From Azoarcus_F sp036734105 (GTDB lineage Bacteria > Pseudomonadota > Gammaproteobacteria > Burkholderiales > Rhodocyclaceae): DNA of 64,000 nt. The stretch is taken from NCBI GenBank assembly GCA_036734105.1, contig DAIMZH010000010.1, positions 23,581-87,580 on the forward strand, in the 5' to 3' direction. The notes beneath the pieces are model-generated. The model worked only from the letters and a program-made list of their open reading frames with translations, had not been told where the DNA came from and searched no databases. The translations under genes were made by a program, and so were the position numbers. This document shows positions 17,144-26,361 of the stretch, piece by piece. How positions within the stretch are numbered: the first letter of the stretch is position 1; every line of letters starts with the position of its first letter.

Positions 17144-17938
17144 TCAGGTGTCGCGTCGGGTGGACTCACGCAGCGCTGCGATCTCCGAGCGCATGGCGCG
17201 CAACTCCGCCATCACCTGCTCGTGATCGGTGCTCACCAGATTGCGCGTTTCTTCCTGTTCTTCGTGCCCGCCAGCGCTCATCGCATCGACGACAATTGCA
17301 ATGAACAGGTTGAGCACCGCGAAGGTGGTGAGCAGTATGAAGACGATGAAGAAGACCCAGGCCAATGGGTACACCTCCATAACCGGCCGAACGATGCCCA
17401 TTGACCACGATTCCAGGGTCATCACCTGGAACAAGGTGTAGAACGACGCGCCAATGCTGCCAAACCACTCTGGAAAAGCCGCACCAAACAGTTTGGTACT
17501 CATCACCGAGCCGATATAGAACACCAGCAACAACAGCGTCAGCACTGAGGTCATGCCCGGGATGGCGCGCAGCAAGGCGTTGACCACCTTGCGCATGGAT
17601 GGCACCACCGATATGAGCCGCAGTGCGCGCAGGATGCGTAGCGCGCGCAGCACCGAAACCCCCTCTCCAAGCGGCGCCAGGGTGACAGCGACGATGATGA
17701 AGTCAAAAACGTTCCAGCCTGATTTGAAGAAGTTGTGACGATAAACCACCAGCTTGAGCAGAATCTCGACCACGAAGATGCTCATCGCAATGACGTCCAG
17801 CGCCAGGAGCAGTCCGCCGATGCGCGCGGTGACGGTGGAGGAGGTCTCCAGTCCCAGCGCAATTGCATTGATGATGATGACGGTGATGATGAAGCGCTGA
17901 AACAGCGGGGCTTCGACGAGCGTCTTGAGAGCATTCAT
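17144..17938 (-). CDS. Bacterial voltage-gated sodium channel (NavAb/NaChBac type)
   Basis: This is a single-domain, six-helix voltage-gated channel of 264 aa that forms homotetramers. S4 carries gating arginines at every third position (R98, R101, R104, R107). The selectivity filter is TLESWSM (174-180), identical to the filter I recall for NavAb and NavMs. The pore helix and S6 (FFIVFILLTTFAVLNLFIAI) and the WFGS-YTLFQVM context also match that family. A hydrophilic C-terminal helix (EEQEETRNLVSTDHEQVMAE) fits the four-helix coiled coil. Likely function is Na+ influx linked to motility, pH or excitability. It stands alone between ftsX and uvrA. Confidence 0.93.
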   Translation of the reverse strand: MNALKTLVEAPLFQRFIITVIIINAIALGLETSSTVTARIGGLLLALDVIAMSIFVVEILLKLVVYRHNFFKSGWNVFDFIIVAVTLAPLGEGVSVLRALRILRALRLISVVPSMRKVVNALLRAIPGMTSVLTLLLLVFYIGSVMSTKLFGAAFPEWFGSIGASFYTLFQVMTLESWSMGIVRPVMEVYPLAWVFFIVFILLTTFAVLNLFIAIVVDAMSAGGHEEQEETRNLVSTDHEQVMAELRAMRSEIAALRESTRRDT

Positions 17939-18035
17939 GATGTTGTGGGCAGGCTGATGTGCTATGGGCCAAGCGGTCAGGCGAGGGGTGATGGAAAGGT
18001 TGAGGAAGCGTATTTTGCCGAAAAAATGTGTCGTG

Positions 18036-20891
18036 TCAGCAAGCAGGTTCTGAATAATTGCCTGATCGGCAGGCTGCCAGGCTACGGCTCAGATAGCGCC
18101 CGGTGTGGCTGGTGGGGTGCGCCGCGATGGTTTCCGGTGTGCCGCTGGCAACAATGCTGCCACCCCGTTCGCCACCTTCGGGGCCAAGATCCACCACCCA
18201 GTCGGCGCACTTGATCACGTCCAGATTGTGTTCGATGACGACAATCGTGTTGCCGTGATCACGCAAGCGGTTGAGCACTGCCAGCAACAGATCGATATCA
18301 TGAAAATGCAGGCCGGTGGTTGGCTCGTCGAGAATGTACAGGGTGCGTCCGGTGTCCCGTTTGGACAACTCCAGCGCCAGCTTGACCCGCTGGGCTTCGC
18401 CGCCCGACAGCGTGGTGGCGCTCTGGCCCAGGCGAATGTAGCCCAGACCGACTTCCAGCAAGGTTTCAAGTTTACGTGCCACGCTCGGCACGGCACTGAA
18501 AAAGCCGTGCGCTTCTTCCACTGTCATGCTCAGCACTTCGTGGATGTTGCGACCCTTGTAGCGGATCTCCAGCGTCTCGCGGTTGTAACGGCGGCCATGA
18601 CACACGTCGCAGGGCACATACATGTCGGGCAGGAAGTGCATCTCCACTTTGACCAAACCGTCGCCCTGACAGGCTTCGCAGCGTCCCCCCTTGACGTTGA
18701 ATGAGAAGCGCCCCGGGCCATAGCCGCGTGTTCGCGCCTCGGGCACGCCGGAGAACAGTTCGCGAATCGGCGTAAACATGCCGGTGTAGGTGGCTGGGTT
18801 GGAGCGCGGTGTGCGACCGATGGGTGACTGATCAACGTTGATGACCTTGTCGAAATGTTCCAGCCCTTCCACCGCACGATACGGGGCGGGCTCGGTGGAG
18901 GCGCGGTTGAGGTGTTGTGCCGCGAGTGGGTGCAAGGTGTCGGTGATCAGCGTCGACTTGCCTGAGCCAGACAGGCCGGTGATGCAGGTGAACAAGCCGC
19001 AGGGAAGCTCAAGATCGACTTGCTTGAGGTTGTTGCCGCTGGCCCCGAGCAGCCGCAATACCCGATCAGCGTCCGGCGCTTTTCGGCTGTCAGCGCTGCG
19101 AATGCGTCGTCGACCCGACAAAAAGGCACCAGTGACCGATTCCGGCGCACTGATCAGCGCGTCAGGCGAGCCGCTGAAGATGACTTCGCCTCCGTGGTCA
19201 CCCGCGCCCGGACCCATGTCGACAACGAAGTCAGCGCCACGGATGGCGTCCTCGTCGTGTTCTACCACGATCACCGTATTGCCGAGGTCACGCAGATGCG
19301 CGAGCGTGCCGAGCAGCCTGTCGTTGTCGCGCTGATGCAGCCCGATCGACGGCTCATCCAGCACGTACATCACCCCGGTCAATCCCGATCCGATCTGGCT
19401 GGCCAGCCGTATGCGCTGGGCTTCACCGCCCGACAAGGTGTCGGCAGAACGATCCAGCGTGAGATAGTCCAGACCAACGTTGATCAGAAAGCCGACTCGA
19501 CTGGAAATTTCCCGAACAATCTTGTCGGCCACCTGGCCCTTGCGTCCGTCCAGCCGCAGCGCATCGAAAAACTCGCGACATTGGCCCAGCGGAATACGAC
19601 CGATGCGGTCTATCGGTACGCCGCCGACCAGCACATGACGTGCCTCGCTGCGCAGTCGGCTGCCGTCGCAAACTGAACAAGGCTGGGTGCTGCGGTATTT
19701 GGCCAACTCCTCGCGCACCGCAATCGAGTCGGTTTCGCGATAACGCCGCTCGAGATTGGGGATGATGCCCTCGAAGGGGTGTTCCTTGCGCACGCTGCGC
19801 CCGCCATCCGACAAATAGCGGAAGGCTATTTTTTGTTTGCCCGAGCCGTGCAGCACCACCTGCTGGATAGGCTCGGGCAGGTCTGAAAATGGCGTCTCCA
19901 CATCAAAGTCATAATGGGTGGCAAGGCTGGCAAGCATTTGAAAATAGAACTGATTGCGTCTGTCCCAACCGCGAATCGCGCCAGCCGCCAGTGAGAGTTC
20001 GGGGTGGGCAACCACCTTGGCCGGGTCCAGAAACTCGACGGTTCCCAGCCCATCACACGCCGGGCACGCGCCAGCAGGGTTGTTGAATGAGAACAGTCGG
20101 GGTTCAAGCTCGCCCAGCGCGTGGTTGCAGATCGGACAGGCAAAGCGTGACGAGAAAAGATGCTCGGTGTCACTGTCCATATCCAGCGCAATGGCGCGTC
20201 CGTCCGAATGCAGCAGCGCGGTCTCGAATGACTCTGCCAATCTGCCGCGTTGATCTGCCCGTATGCGCAGGCGATCAACTACGATATCAACGTTATGTCG
20301 CTGGCGAGCCGACAAGTCGGGCATGTCATCAAGCTCGTAAAGTGCGCCATCAACGCGGACCCGCACAAAGCCCTGAGCGCGCAGCTCGGCCAGCAGGTTG
20401 GACTGCTCGCCCTTGCGGCCGCTCACCACGGGCGACAGGATCAGCAGACGCGTGCCCTCGGGCAGCGCCAGCACATGATCCACCATTTGAGAAACGGTTT
20501 GCGCCTCCAGTGCCTGTTCCGGGTGATCCGGACAGTGCGGGGTGCCTGCGCGGGCGTAGAGCAAGCGCAAATAGTCATGAACCTCGGTGACCGTACCGAC
20601 AGTGGAACGCGGGTTGTGGCTGGTGGCCTTTTGTTGAATGGCAATCGCAGGTGACAAACCCTCGATCAGGTCGACATCCGGCTTGTCCATCAACTGCAAG
20701 AACTGGCGGGCATAGGCCGACAGAGACTCAACATAGCGCCGCTGACCCTCGGCATAAAGCGTATCAAAGGCGAGCGATGATTTGCCGGAACCGGATAAGC
20801 CAGTGATGACTGTCAGCTTGTTTCGCGGAATGTCGAGGTTGATGTTTTTCAGGTTGTGCGTACGGGCACCGCGAACGCGTATGTCTGACAT
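18036..20891 (-). CDS. uvrA: Excinuclease ABC subunit A
   Basis: UvrA recognises bulky DNA lesions with UvrB in nucleotide excision repair. From ATG 20891 (MSDIRVRGARTHNLKNI) it has 951 aa, slightly longer than E. coli UvrA at its C-terminus. Two ABC modules each show GLSGSGKS Walker A motifs and LSGGEAQR signatures. Zinc-binding pairs are CPICNHALG...CPACDGLG and CEACQGDG...CDVCHGRR. The DEPTTGLH and DEPSIGLH Walker B segments are intact. I looked for a LexA-type SOS box upstream and did not find a convincing one. It is divergent from the MFS gene. Confidence 0.98.
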   Translation of the reverse strand: MSDIRVRGARTHNLKNINLDIPRNKLTVITGLSGSGKSSLAFDTLYAEGQRRYVESLSAYARQFLQLMDKPDVDLIEGLSPAIAIQQKATSHNPRSTVGTVTEVHDYLRLLYARAGTPHCPDHPEQALEAQTVSQMVDHVLALPEGTRLLILSPVVSGRKGEQSNLLAELRAQGFVRVRVDGALYELDDMPDLSARQRHNVDIVVDRLRIRADQRGRLAESFETALLHSDGRAIALDMDSDTEHLFSSRFACPICNHALGELEPRLFSFNNPAGACPACDGLGTVEFLDPAKVVAHPELSLAAGAIRGWDRRNQFYFQMLASLATHYDFDVETPFSDLPEPIQQVVLHGSGKQKIAFRYLSDGGRSVRKEHPFEGIIPNLERRYRETDSIAVREELAKYRSTQPCSVCDGSRLRSEARHVLVGGVPIDRIGRIPLGQCREFFDALRLDGRKGQVADKIVREISSRVGFLINVGLDYLTLDRSADTLSGGEAQRIRLASQIGSGLTGVMYVLDEPSIGLHQRDNDRLLGTLAHLRDLGNTVIVVEHDEDAIRGADFVVDMGPGAGDHGGEVIFSGSPDALISAPESVTGAFLSGRRRIRSADSRKAPDADRVLRLLGASGNNLKQVDLELPCGLFTCITGLSGSGKSTLITDTLHPLAAQHLNRASTEPAPYRAVEGLEHFDKVINVDQSPIGRTPRSNPATYTGMFTPIRELFSGVPEARTRGYGPGRFSFNVKGGRCEACQGDGLVKVEMHFLPDMYVPCDVCHGRRYNRETLEIRYKGRNIHEVLSMTVEEAHGFFSAVPSVARKLETLLEVGLGYIRLGQSATTLSGGEAQRVKLALELSKRDTGRTLYILDEPTTGLHFHDIDLLLAVLNRLRDHGNTIVVIEHNLDVIKCADWVVDLGPEGGERGGSIVASGTPETIAAHPTSHTGRYLSRSLAACRSGNYSEPAC

Positions 20892-20942
20892 GGGCTTGAC
20901 CAGCGGGCAAAAGACAATCAAAGACTATACGGGACAAAGCCA

Positions 20943-20968
20943 GCGCCAAACAATTCCTTTTGGCGCAG
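20943..20968. other. Inverted repeat in the uvrA/MFS divergent gap
   Basis: GCGCCAAA and TTTGGCGC flank an 8-nt loop. The position, about 55 nt upstream of uvrA and 80 nt upstream of the MFS gene, suits an operator or a 5' structural element. No known consensus is recognised. Confidence 0.35.
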
Positions 20969-21048
20969 ACGCCCTCAAGCCACGGTGACGATGATTGTTC
21001 AGACCCTGCAGGCTGCTAGAATGCCGGATTCGATCGCAAACTTCCCCC

Positions 21049-22269
21049 ATGAAAGACACTACGCACGAGACCATGAGCCGCGAAGAACGGCGGGCCGGCA
21101 TGAGCCTTGCAGCGATTTTTGGCTTGCGCATGCTGGGCTTGTTCCTGATTCTGCCGGTTTTTTCGGTGCATGCCCACACGCTGGAAGGGGGTGACAACCT
21201 GACGCTGGTCGGTCTGGCAATCGGTGCCTATGGCCTGACTCAGGCGCTGCTGCAGATAGCCTTTGGCGCGGCATCCGATCGCTTTGGGCGCAAGCCGGTG
21301 ATCGTTGTCGGCTTGCTGATCTTCCTGCTTGGCAGCGTGGTGGCAGCGCTGGCCACCGATATCTATACGGTGATCTTCGGCCGGGTCCTGCAGGGCGCAG
21401 GCGCCATCTCGGCGGCAGTCACCGCGCTGGCGGCAGACCTGACCCGCGACCAGCACCGCACCAAGGTGATGGCGATGATTGGCGCCAGCATCGGGCTGGT
21501 GTTTGCCTTTTCCATGGTGGCTGCGCCCTTGCTTTACTCGCTGATTGGCATGAGCGGCATTTTCTGGCTCACCGCAGTGCTGGCTTGCGCCGGCATCTAT
21601 CTGATATTGCGCGTGGTGCCGGATGCACCACCGGTGCCTCGTGCGACCGCTGGCGGTCTTGCCGGCGTGTTGCGAAACGGGCAACTCATGCGACTTAATT
21701 TTGGCGTTTTTGTGCTGCATCTCATCCAGACCACCATGTGGGTGCTGGTGCCGGCGGCACTCGTCGCGGCCGGTGGCCTTGCCTTATCCGAGCACTGGAA
21801 AGTGTACTTGCCCGCCGTGCTGATATCCTTTGTGGTGATGGTGCCGGCGGTGATCGTGGCCGAACGCAAGAACCGGATGAAATCCGTCTTCAATGCCGCT
21901 ATCATTTTGCTGGGTGTGGTGCAGTTGGGTTTGTTTGTGGCAGGTGATACGCTGTTTGGGCTGACTCTGTGGCTGACCCTGTTTTTCGTCGCCTTCAATG
22001 TGCTTGAGGCCACCCAGCCATCGTGGATTTCCAAGATCGCGCCAGCGCAGTCCAAAGGGATGGCGCTTGGGGTGTATAACACGCTGCAATCGTTCGGGCT
22101 TTTTCTGGGAGGCATGTTGGGTGGCTATCTGGCACATGTTTACGGCGCCCAGGCGGTCAACCTGCTGTGCGCGATGCTTGCCTTGCTCTGGCTCGCGGTA
22201 TCGGCTGGCATGAATGCACCGCCGCGCAAGATCGAAGCCGAGCGCTCTACCGCAGAAACCCATGTGTGA
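21049..22269 (+). CDS. Major facilitator superfamily transporter (YajR-like)
   Basis: This 12-helix MFS permease of about 406 aa includes the loop 2-3 motif GAASDRFGRKPVI and the motif C-like stretch SIGLVFAFSMVAAPLLYSLIG. It resembles drug/H+ antiporters of the YajR type but lacks the C-terminal YAM domain. I chose ATG 21049 (MKDTTHETMSREERR). ATG 21073 is equally possible because neither has a strong Shine-Dalgarno. uvrA, this transporter and ssb occur in the same order in other betaproteobacteria (recalled, not checked). Substrate unknown. Confidence 0.85.
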   Translation: MKDTTHETMSREERRAGMSLAAIFGLRMLGLFLILPVFSVHAHTLEGGDNLTLVGLAIGAYGLTQALLQIAFGAASDRFGRKPVIVVGLLIFLLGSVVAALATDIYTVIFGRVLQGAGAISAAVTALAADLTRDQHRTKVMAMIGASIGLVFAFSMVAAPLLYSLIGMSGIFWLTAVLACAGIYLILRVVPDAPPVPRATAGGLAGVLRNGQLMRLNFGVFVLHLIQTTMWVLVPAALVAAGGLALSEHWKVYLPAVLISFVVMVPAVIVAERKNRMKSVFNAAIILLGVVQLGLFVAGDTLFGLTLWLTLFFVAFNVLEATQPSWISKIAPAQSKGMALGVYNTLQSFGLFLGGMLGGYLAHVYGAQAVNLLCAMLALLWLAVSAGMNAPPRKIEAERSTAETHV

Positions 22270-22329
22270 CCCGTCGGCTGTCAGCAACGGGCGGTGAAGA
22301 ATCAACAGCTAACTGAAAAGGAGTAACGG

Positions 22330-22818
22330 ATGGCATCCGTCAACAAAGTCATTCTCGTCGGCAACCTCGGTGCCGACCCCGAAACCCGCTATCTGCCCTC
22401 TGGCGATGCGGTGTGCAACCTCAATCTGGCCACCACCGAAGTGTGGAAGGACAAGGCCAGTGGTGAGCGTCGCGAGGCGACCGAGTGGCATCGTGTCGCA
22501 TTGTTCGGGCGTACCGCCGAAGTGGCTGCGCAATATTTGCGCAAGGGCAGTCAGGTCTATATTGAAGGTCGGCTGCAAACCCGCAAATGGCAGGACAAAA
22601 ATGGCCAGGATCGTTACACCACCGAAATCCGTGGCGACGACATGAAGATGCTGGGCGGTCGTCAAAGCGGGGGTGACGCCCCGATGGGGCGCCCGGATGA
22701 TCAATCTACGCGTCAGCCCCAGCCCCAGCGCAGTGCGCCGCAGCAGTCGGAGTCGAGCAACAGAGCCCCCGCGGCTTCTGGCGGTTTTGCCGATTTTGAC
22801 GACGATATTCCGTTTTAA
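22330..22818 (+). CDS. ssb: Single-stranded DNA-binding protein
   Basis: SSB coats single-stranded DNA in replication, repair and recombination. The 162-aa protein has an N-terminal OB fold (SVNKVILVGNLGADPETRY...), a Gln/Pro/Ser-rich linker and the interaction tip DFDDDIPF at the C-terminus. A strong AAGGAG Shine-Dalgarno lies at 22318-22323. It is divergent from uvrA across the MFS gene, a common ssb-uvrA neighbourhood. Confidence 0.98.
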   Translation: MASVNKVILVGNLGADPETRYLPSGDAVCNLNLATTEVWKDKASGERREATEWHRVALFGRTAEVAAQYLRKGSQVYIEGRLQTRKWQDKNGQDRYTTEIRGDDMKMLGGRQSGGDAPMGRPDDQSTRQPQPQRSAPQQSESSNRAPAASGGFADFDDDIPF

Positions 22819-22847
22819 ATCCGATTTTCCCGGTTTGTTACCACGAC

Positions 22848-22911
22848 ATGTTGTTATCCGCTTCGCCGGTGGCAACATGTCAGGGTTTCCGACACAAGGT
22901 GTGCAAACCCC
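22848..22911. other. Two consecutive hairpins between ssb and the carbonic-anhydrase-like gene
   Basis: An ACATGTTG/CAACATGT inverted repeat spans 22848-22880, and a GGGTTT...CACA/TGTG...AAACCC stem spans 22884-22911. No T-run follows either. They may attenuate read-through from ssb or bind a regulator of the gene that starts at 22948. Confidence 0.4.
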
Positions 22912-22947
22912 TCGGCTGTGCAATGACTGCCCCCTGAAAGGTTGCAA

Positions 22948-24006
22948 ATGGATAACTATGCCCGTCCCATCGAGGAACGCATAGACTGGTTGTTCGGGCA
23001 CGCTCAAAAACACTCGGTTGAGTTCAGTAGCCCCGAAACCTGGTTGGCCCAGAAACGCTATCTTGCCGAACACCCGACTGCCATCTCGGTGCTCAAGTGT
23101 ATGGACGGACGGATCAATCTGTCGGTTGCTACCGACACGCCTATCGGCATCATTCAGCCGTTCCGCAATCTTGGTGGACGTTTCGACCTGGGTTGGCCGC
23201 ATCTCGGCGAGGTCTATTCACACCACGTGGCTCATGTGGTCGGTGAGGGGCGACGTGTGCTTACGCTGATCACCTATCACTACTCCAAAGGTGATCCCAA
23301 GCGCGGATGTGCCGGATTCGATTACGACACCGAAGCAGCAATCGCTCATGTGCATGAGGTGAAGGCTCAGGTAGAGTTTGCCTTTGGTGGTGCTCATGGC
23401 ACTGTGTATCCGGTTGTATGTGGCTTCGAAACCGATGCTGATGCCTTGGTGCTTCATGGCCTCAATGGTCAGACTCTTGATCTCGCAACCCTCTCGAAAG
23501 AAGATTGCCGCTTGTTGCCAGTGTTGCTCGAACGACTCTTTCCCGACATGCATGAGCAGGTGCGTAAAGATCTATTGCCACTGGTGATGGGCAATGTGAA
23601 ACACATTGAACGGGTACGAAGCACCAAGCGCGAGATCGACGTCGAGCACCGGGAGTGGATGCTATGCGTAGGACGCGGCTTTGACTGGCTGCACCTGCCC
23701 AACCGTGCCCTCATCATTGGCCCTTATAGCCCGAATCTGGCTGAGCCGATTCGCAAGGCGGCGATGATCATCCACGCCAACATGCGTCGTGGCCGGATAC
23801 CGGACGACGGTTTTTTGCTGCTGGCCACCGTGCCTTATTATGAAATCGGCAGCGACCGGGCCCGGGCAGAACTCAAAAGCCGGTTCATGTGCAACTTCGC
23901 GGTTGATGTAGTCCGCGACGAACTCCCCGAACTGGCCCCGAAAATGCACGTGCGTGCAGCCGTACTCGACTGGCGCTCGCGCGCGCTTGAGCCCATCGTG
24001 ATCTGA
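22948..24006 (+). CDS. Beta-carbonic-anhydrase-like protein with CxDxR and a distant His-Cys pair
   Basis: The 352-residue protein is not one I can name with certainty. It has CMDGR (Cys51, Asp53, Arg55), the CxDxR signature of beta-carbonic anhydrases. A FRNLGG segment follows that resembles the FRNAGN of that fold. Then comes VLTLITYHYSKGDPKRGC, where His111 and Cys121 are 10 apart instead of the usual 3. That wide spacing recalls the carboxysomal CsoSCA subfamily, but no carboxysome genes are here. The C-terminal half (about 180-352) is unfamiliar. Start ATG 22948 is chosen over TTG 22942 because AAAGG lies 6 nt upstream. It is likely a zinc enzyme acting on CO2/bicarbonate or a similar small molecule. 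Confidence 0.6.
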   Translation: MDNYARPIEERIDWLFGHAQKHSVEFSSPETWLAQKRYLAEHPTAISVLKCMDGRINLSVATDTPIGIIQPFRNLGGRFDLGWPHLGEVYSHHVAHVVGEGRRVLTLITYHYSKGDPKRGCAGFDYDTEAAIAHVHEVKAQVEFAFGGAHGTVYPVVCGFETDADALVLHGLNGQTLDLATLSKEDCRLLPVLLERLFPDMHEQVRKDLLPLVMGNVKHIERVRSTKREIDVEHREWMLCVGRGFDWLHLPNRALIIGPYSPNLAEPIRKAAMIIHANMRRGRIPDDGFLLLATVPYYEIGSDRARAELKSRFMCNFAVDVVRDELPELAPKMHVRAAVLDWRSRALEPIVI

Positions 24007-24119
24007 AAGTGAAGCTGCTGGCGGAGTTGGTTTTTTAGCTACCCGAAAGCGCGACAACATCCGGTGACTCAACAGGGGCAAGGTATGCGGGATATTGCCC
24101 CTTGCGCTTCGGTCGATTG

Positions 24120-25277
24120 CTATGATTTGCCGGCGCGTTGCAAGCATTTTTCGATGCGTTTCAGCGCTTCGGCCAGGGTGCTGCGTGGGCAGCCGAAGTT
24201 CAGGCGCAGGAACCCCGGCATGGCGAAGGCTTTGCCATCGGACAAACCGACGCCCGCTGATTCGAACAAACCAGCCGGGTCCGGGTGATTGAGCTCACGG
24301 CAATCCAACCAGGCCAGATAAGTGGCCTGGGGCTTCCAGGTGCGCAGTCCGGGCAGGACGGATAAGCTGTCATATACCAGGTCGCGGTTCTGTCGCAGAT
24401 ACGCCAGCAGCGCCTGTCGCCAGGGGTCACCATGCCGATAGGCGGCCTCTGCGGCGACCATGCCCAACAGGTTGGGGTGCGGAATGAGTCCGCGCATGGC
24501 TTGCCGGTAGCGTTTCCTCAGTGTCGCATCGGGGATGACCGCAAAGGCGCAATACAGTGCGGGAATATTCCAGGTTTTGGAGGGCGCCATCAGGGTGATC
24601 GTTCTGGCGGCCACCGACGGGCTGAGGGCGGCAATCGGGATGTGGGTACAGTCGCCATCGAGCACCAGCCCACAGTGGATCTCGTCGGAGCAGATCAGCA
24701 AGTCGTGTTGCTCGGCCAGCGTGGCCAACCACGTCAATTCTTCCCTGTCAAAAACTCGTCCAGTGGGGTTGTGGGGGTTACACAGCAACAACACCCGGGT
24801 GTCAGGCCCGATTGCGGTTTCGGTGGCATGGCGATCCCACTCCCAACGCCCGTTTCGTTCAAGCATCCGGGTGGTGCTCAGGGTTCGCCCCGTGTTGGCC
24901 GGAGCCGACAAAAATGGTGGATAGACCGGTGTGCTGGTCAACACCCCCTCTCCACTTGCGGCTCCAGTTAGACATGCTAGATTGAAACCACTTACCACGC
25001 CAGGCAACCAGACCAACCACTCTGCCTCGATGTGCCACTGGTGATCACGTTCCAGCCCGGTAATCACCGCCTGCTCAAGGTCTGGCCAGGCATCGGTGTA
25101 ACCAAACACGGCATGGTCCAGTCGGCGGCGCAGGGCGTCGATGACCACCTGAGGAGCGGCAAAATCCATATCTGCGACCCATAACGGCAAAATGTCCTGG
25201 TCGGCATAGCGACCCCATTTTTCGCCGGGTATGACTCGGCGGTCGATTACTGTGTCAAAGTCGAATTGGTCGGTCAT
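24120..25277 (-). CDS. PatB/MalY-type PLP-dependent C-S lyase
   Basis: This fold-type I PLP enzyme of 385 aa belongs to the PatB group (cystathionine beta-lyase/aminotransferase). Such enzymes split C-S bonds of cystathionine or cysteine conjugates to give a thiol, pyruvate and ammonia. The N-terminal FDFDTVIDRR and LPLWVADMDF are hallmarks. CNPHNPTGRVF, SDEIHCGLVL and the PLP lysine in MAPSKTWNIPAL are all present. The C-terminal RLNFGCPRSTL supplies the carboxylate-binding Arg. It faces the carbonic-anhydrase-like gene tail-to-tail and is divergent from the MBL gene. Confidence 0.9.
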   Translation of the reverse strand: MTDQFDFDTVIDRRVIPGEKWGRYADQDILPLWVADMDFAAPQVVIDALRRRLDHAVFGYTDAWPDLEQAVITGLERDHQWHIEAEWLVWLPGVVSGFNLACLTGAASGEGVLTSTPVYPPFLSAPANTGRTLSTTRMLERNGRWEWDRHATETAIGPDTRVLLLCNPHNPTGRVFDREELTWLATLAEQHDLLICSDEIHCGLVLDGDCTHIPIAALSPSVAARTITLMAPSKTWNIPALYCAFAVIPDATLRKRYRQAMRGLIPHPNLLGMVAAEAAYRHGDPWRQALLAYLRQNRDLVYDSLSVLPGLRTWKPQATYLAWLDCRELNHPDPAGLFESAGVGLSDGKAFAMPGFLRLNFGCPRSTLAEALKRIEKCLQRAGKS

Positions 25278-25369
25278 TTGCAGGGACTCGTTAGTTTGTT
25301 CGCGGCGCGCATGTGCTAGAGCATATACAATGGCGCCCCAAGTTGGCTCCGGGCAGGAGGATAAAGATA

Positions 25370-26317
25370 GTGCAATACGTCAGCGCACACCCCGACGGCA
25401 TTCTTGCTGTGGACTCCGGCTACTGCCGTGAAGGGCTGGCCGCCATTCATCTGGTTATTCACCAGGGACAGGCTGCCGTGATTGATTCCGGCACCAATGC
25501 CTCGGTTCCCAGAATACTAGCCGCGCTGGCCGCTGCCGGGGTCTACCCGGAGAACGTGGCCTATGTCATGTTGACACATATTCATCTCGATCACGCAGGG
25601 GGGGCCGGTAGTTTGATGTGCGCGCTGCCCAATGCAAAGCTGGTGGTACATCCTCGCGGTGTGCGCCACATGGTCGACCCGGCAAGGCTGTGGGATGCCA
25701 CCAGTGCGGTGTATGGTGCTGAGCAGACCTACGCCATGTACGGACGCCTCGCACCGGTCGAAGCGCAGCGCATTGTGCCTGCCACCGACGGGCTTCAACT
25801 CGACATGGGGGGGCGGCGCTTTGTGGTGCTCGATACACCAGGCCATGCCCGCCACCACATCTGCATCTGGGACGAAACCGCCAAGGCCTTCTTTACTGGC
25901 GACACCTTCGGCTTGTCCTACCGCGAAGTCGACGTGGACGGGCGGGCCTCGGTGTTTCCGAGTTGTACGCCAACCCAGTTCGACCCGGACGCCTTGCATG
26001 CTTCCATCGACCGCATGATGTCTTTTGGCCCCCGCGCCATGTATCTCACGCACTACAGCCGGGTGACCGATGTCGAGCGACTGGCCGCAGACTTGCACCG
26101 GCTCATCGACACGCAGGTGGCGGTTGCCCACGCCGCGCGCGGTGATGGTGTGGCCCGGCATGTCGAGATTCTGGCGGGATTGGAGCAGATCATCCGCGAA
26201 GAGGCCGAACGGCAGGGCTGGACCTTGCCGGAAGAGGAGTACATGACCTTGTGGCGCATGGATCTCGAACTCAACGCCCAGGGCTTGGGCGTGTGGCTGG
26301 ATGTCAGTCGAGACTAG
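25370..26317 (+). CDS. MBL-fold metallo-hydrolase
   Basis: This 315-residue metallo-beta-lactamase-fold hydrolase has the metal motif THIHLDHAGG, a later metal His in DTPGHARHH and an Asp in FTGDTFG. I start at GTG 25370 because a perfect AGGAGG sits at 25355-25360, 9 nt upstream. An upstream GTG at 25313 lacks one. The C-terminal ~90 residues are helical, as in glyoxalase II-related and other MBL hydrolases of this size. The substrate is not predictable. tcdA begins 44 nt downstream, so they may share a transcript. Confidence 0.88.
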   Translation: MQYVSAHPDGILAVDSGYCREGLAAIHLVIHQGQAAVIDSGTNASVPRILAALAAAGVYPENVAYVMLTHIHLDHAGGAGSLMCALPNAKLVVHPRGVRHMVDPARLWDATSAVYGAEQTYAMYGRLAPVEAQRIVPATDGLQLDMGGRRFVVLDTPGHARHHICIWDETAKAFFTGDTFGLSYREVDVDGRASVFPSCTPTQFDPDALHASIDRMMSFGPRAMYLTHYSRVTDVERLAADLHRLIDTQVAVAHAARGDGVARHVEILAGLEQIIREEAERQGWTLPEEEYMTLWRMDLELNAQGLGVWLDVSRD

Positions 26318-26361
26318 CGCTGTCCTGAAGGGCGAGGTTTCAAACCGGAGTCAGTTCTTTG

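Noticed and set aside
20892..21048. Possible SOS box for uvrA
   Set aside because: I looked for CTGT-N8-ACAG in the divergent gap and found only an unrelated hairpin.
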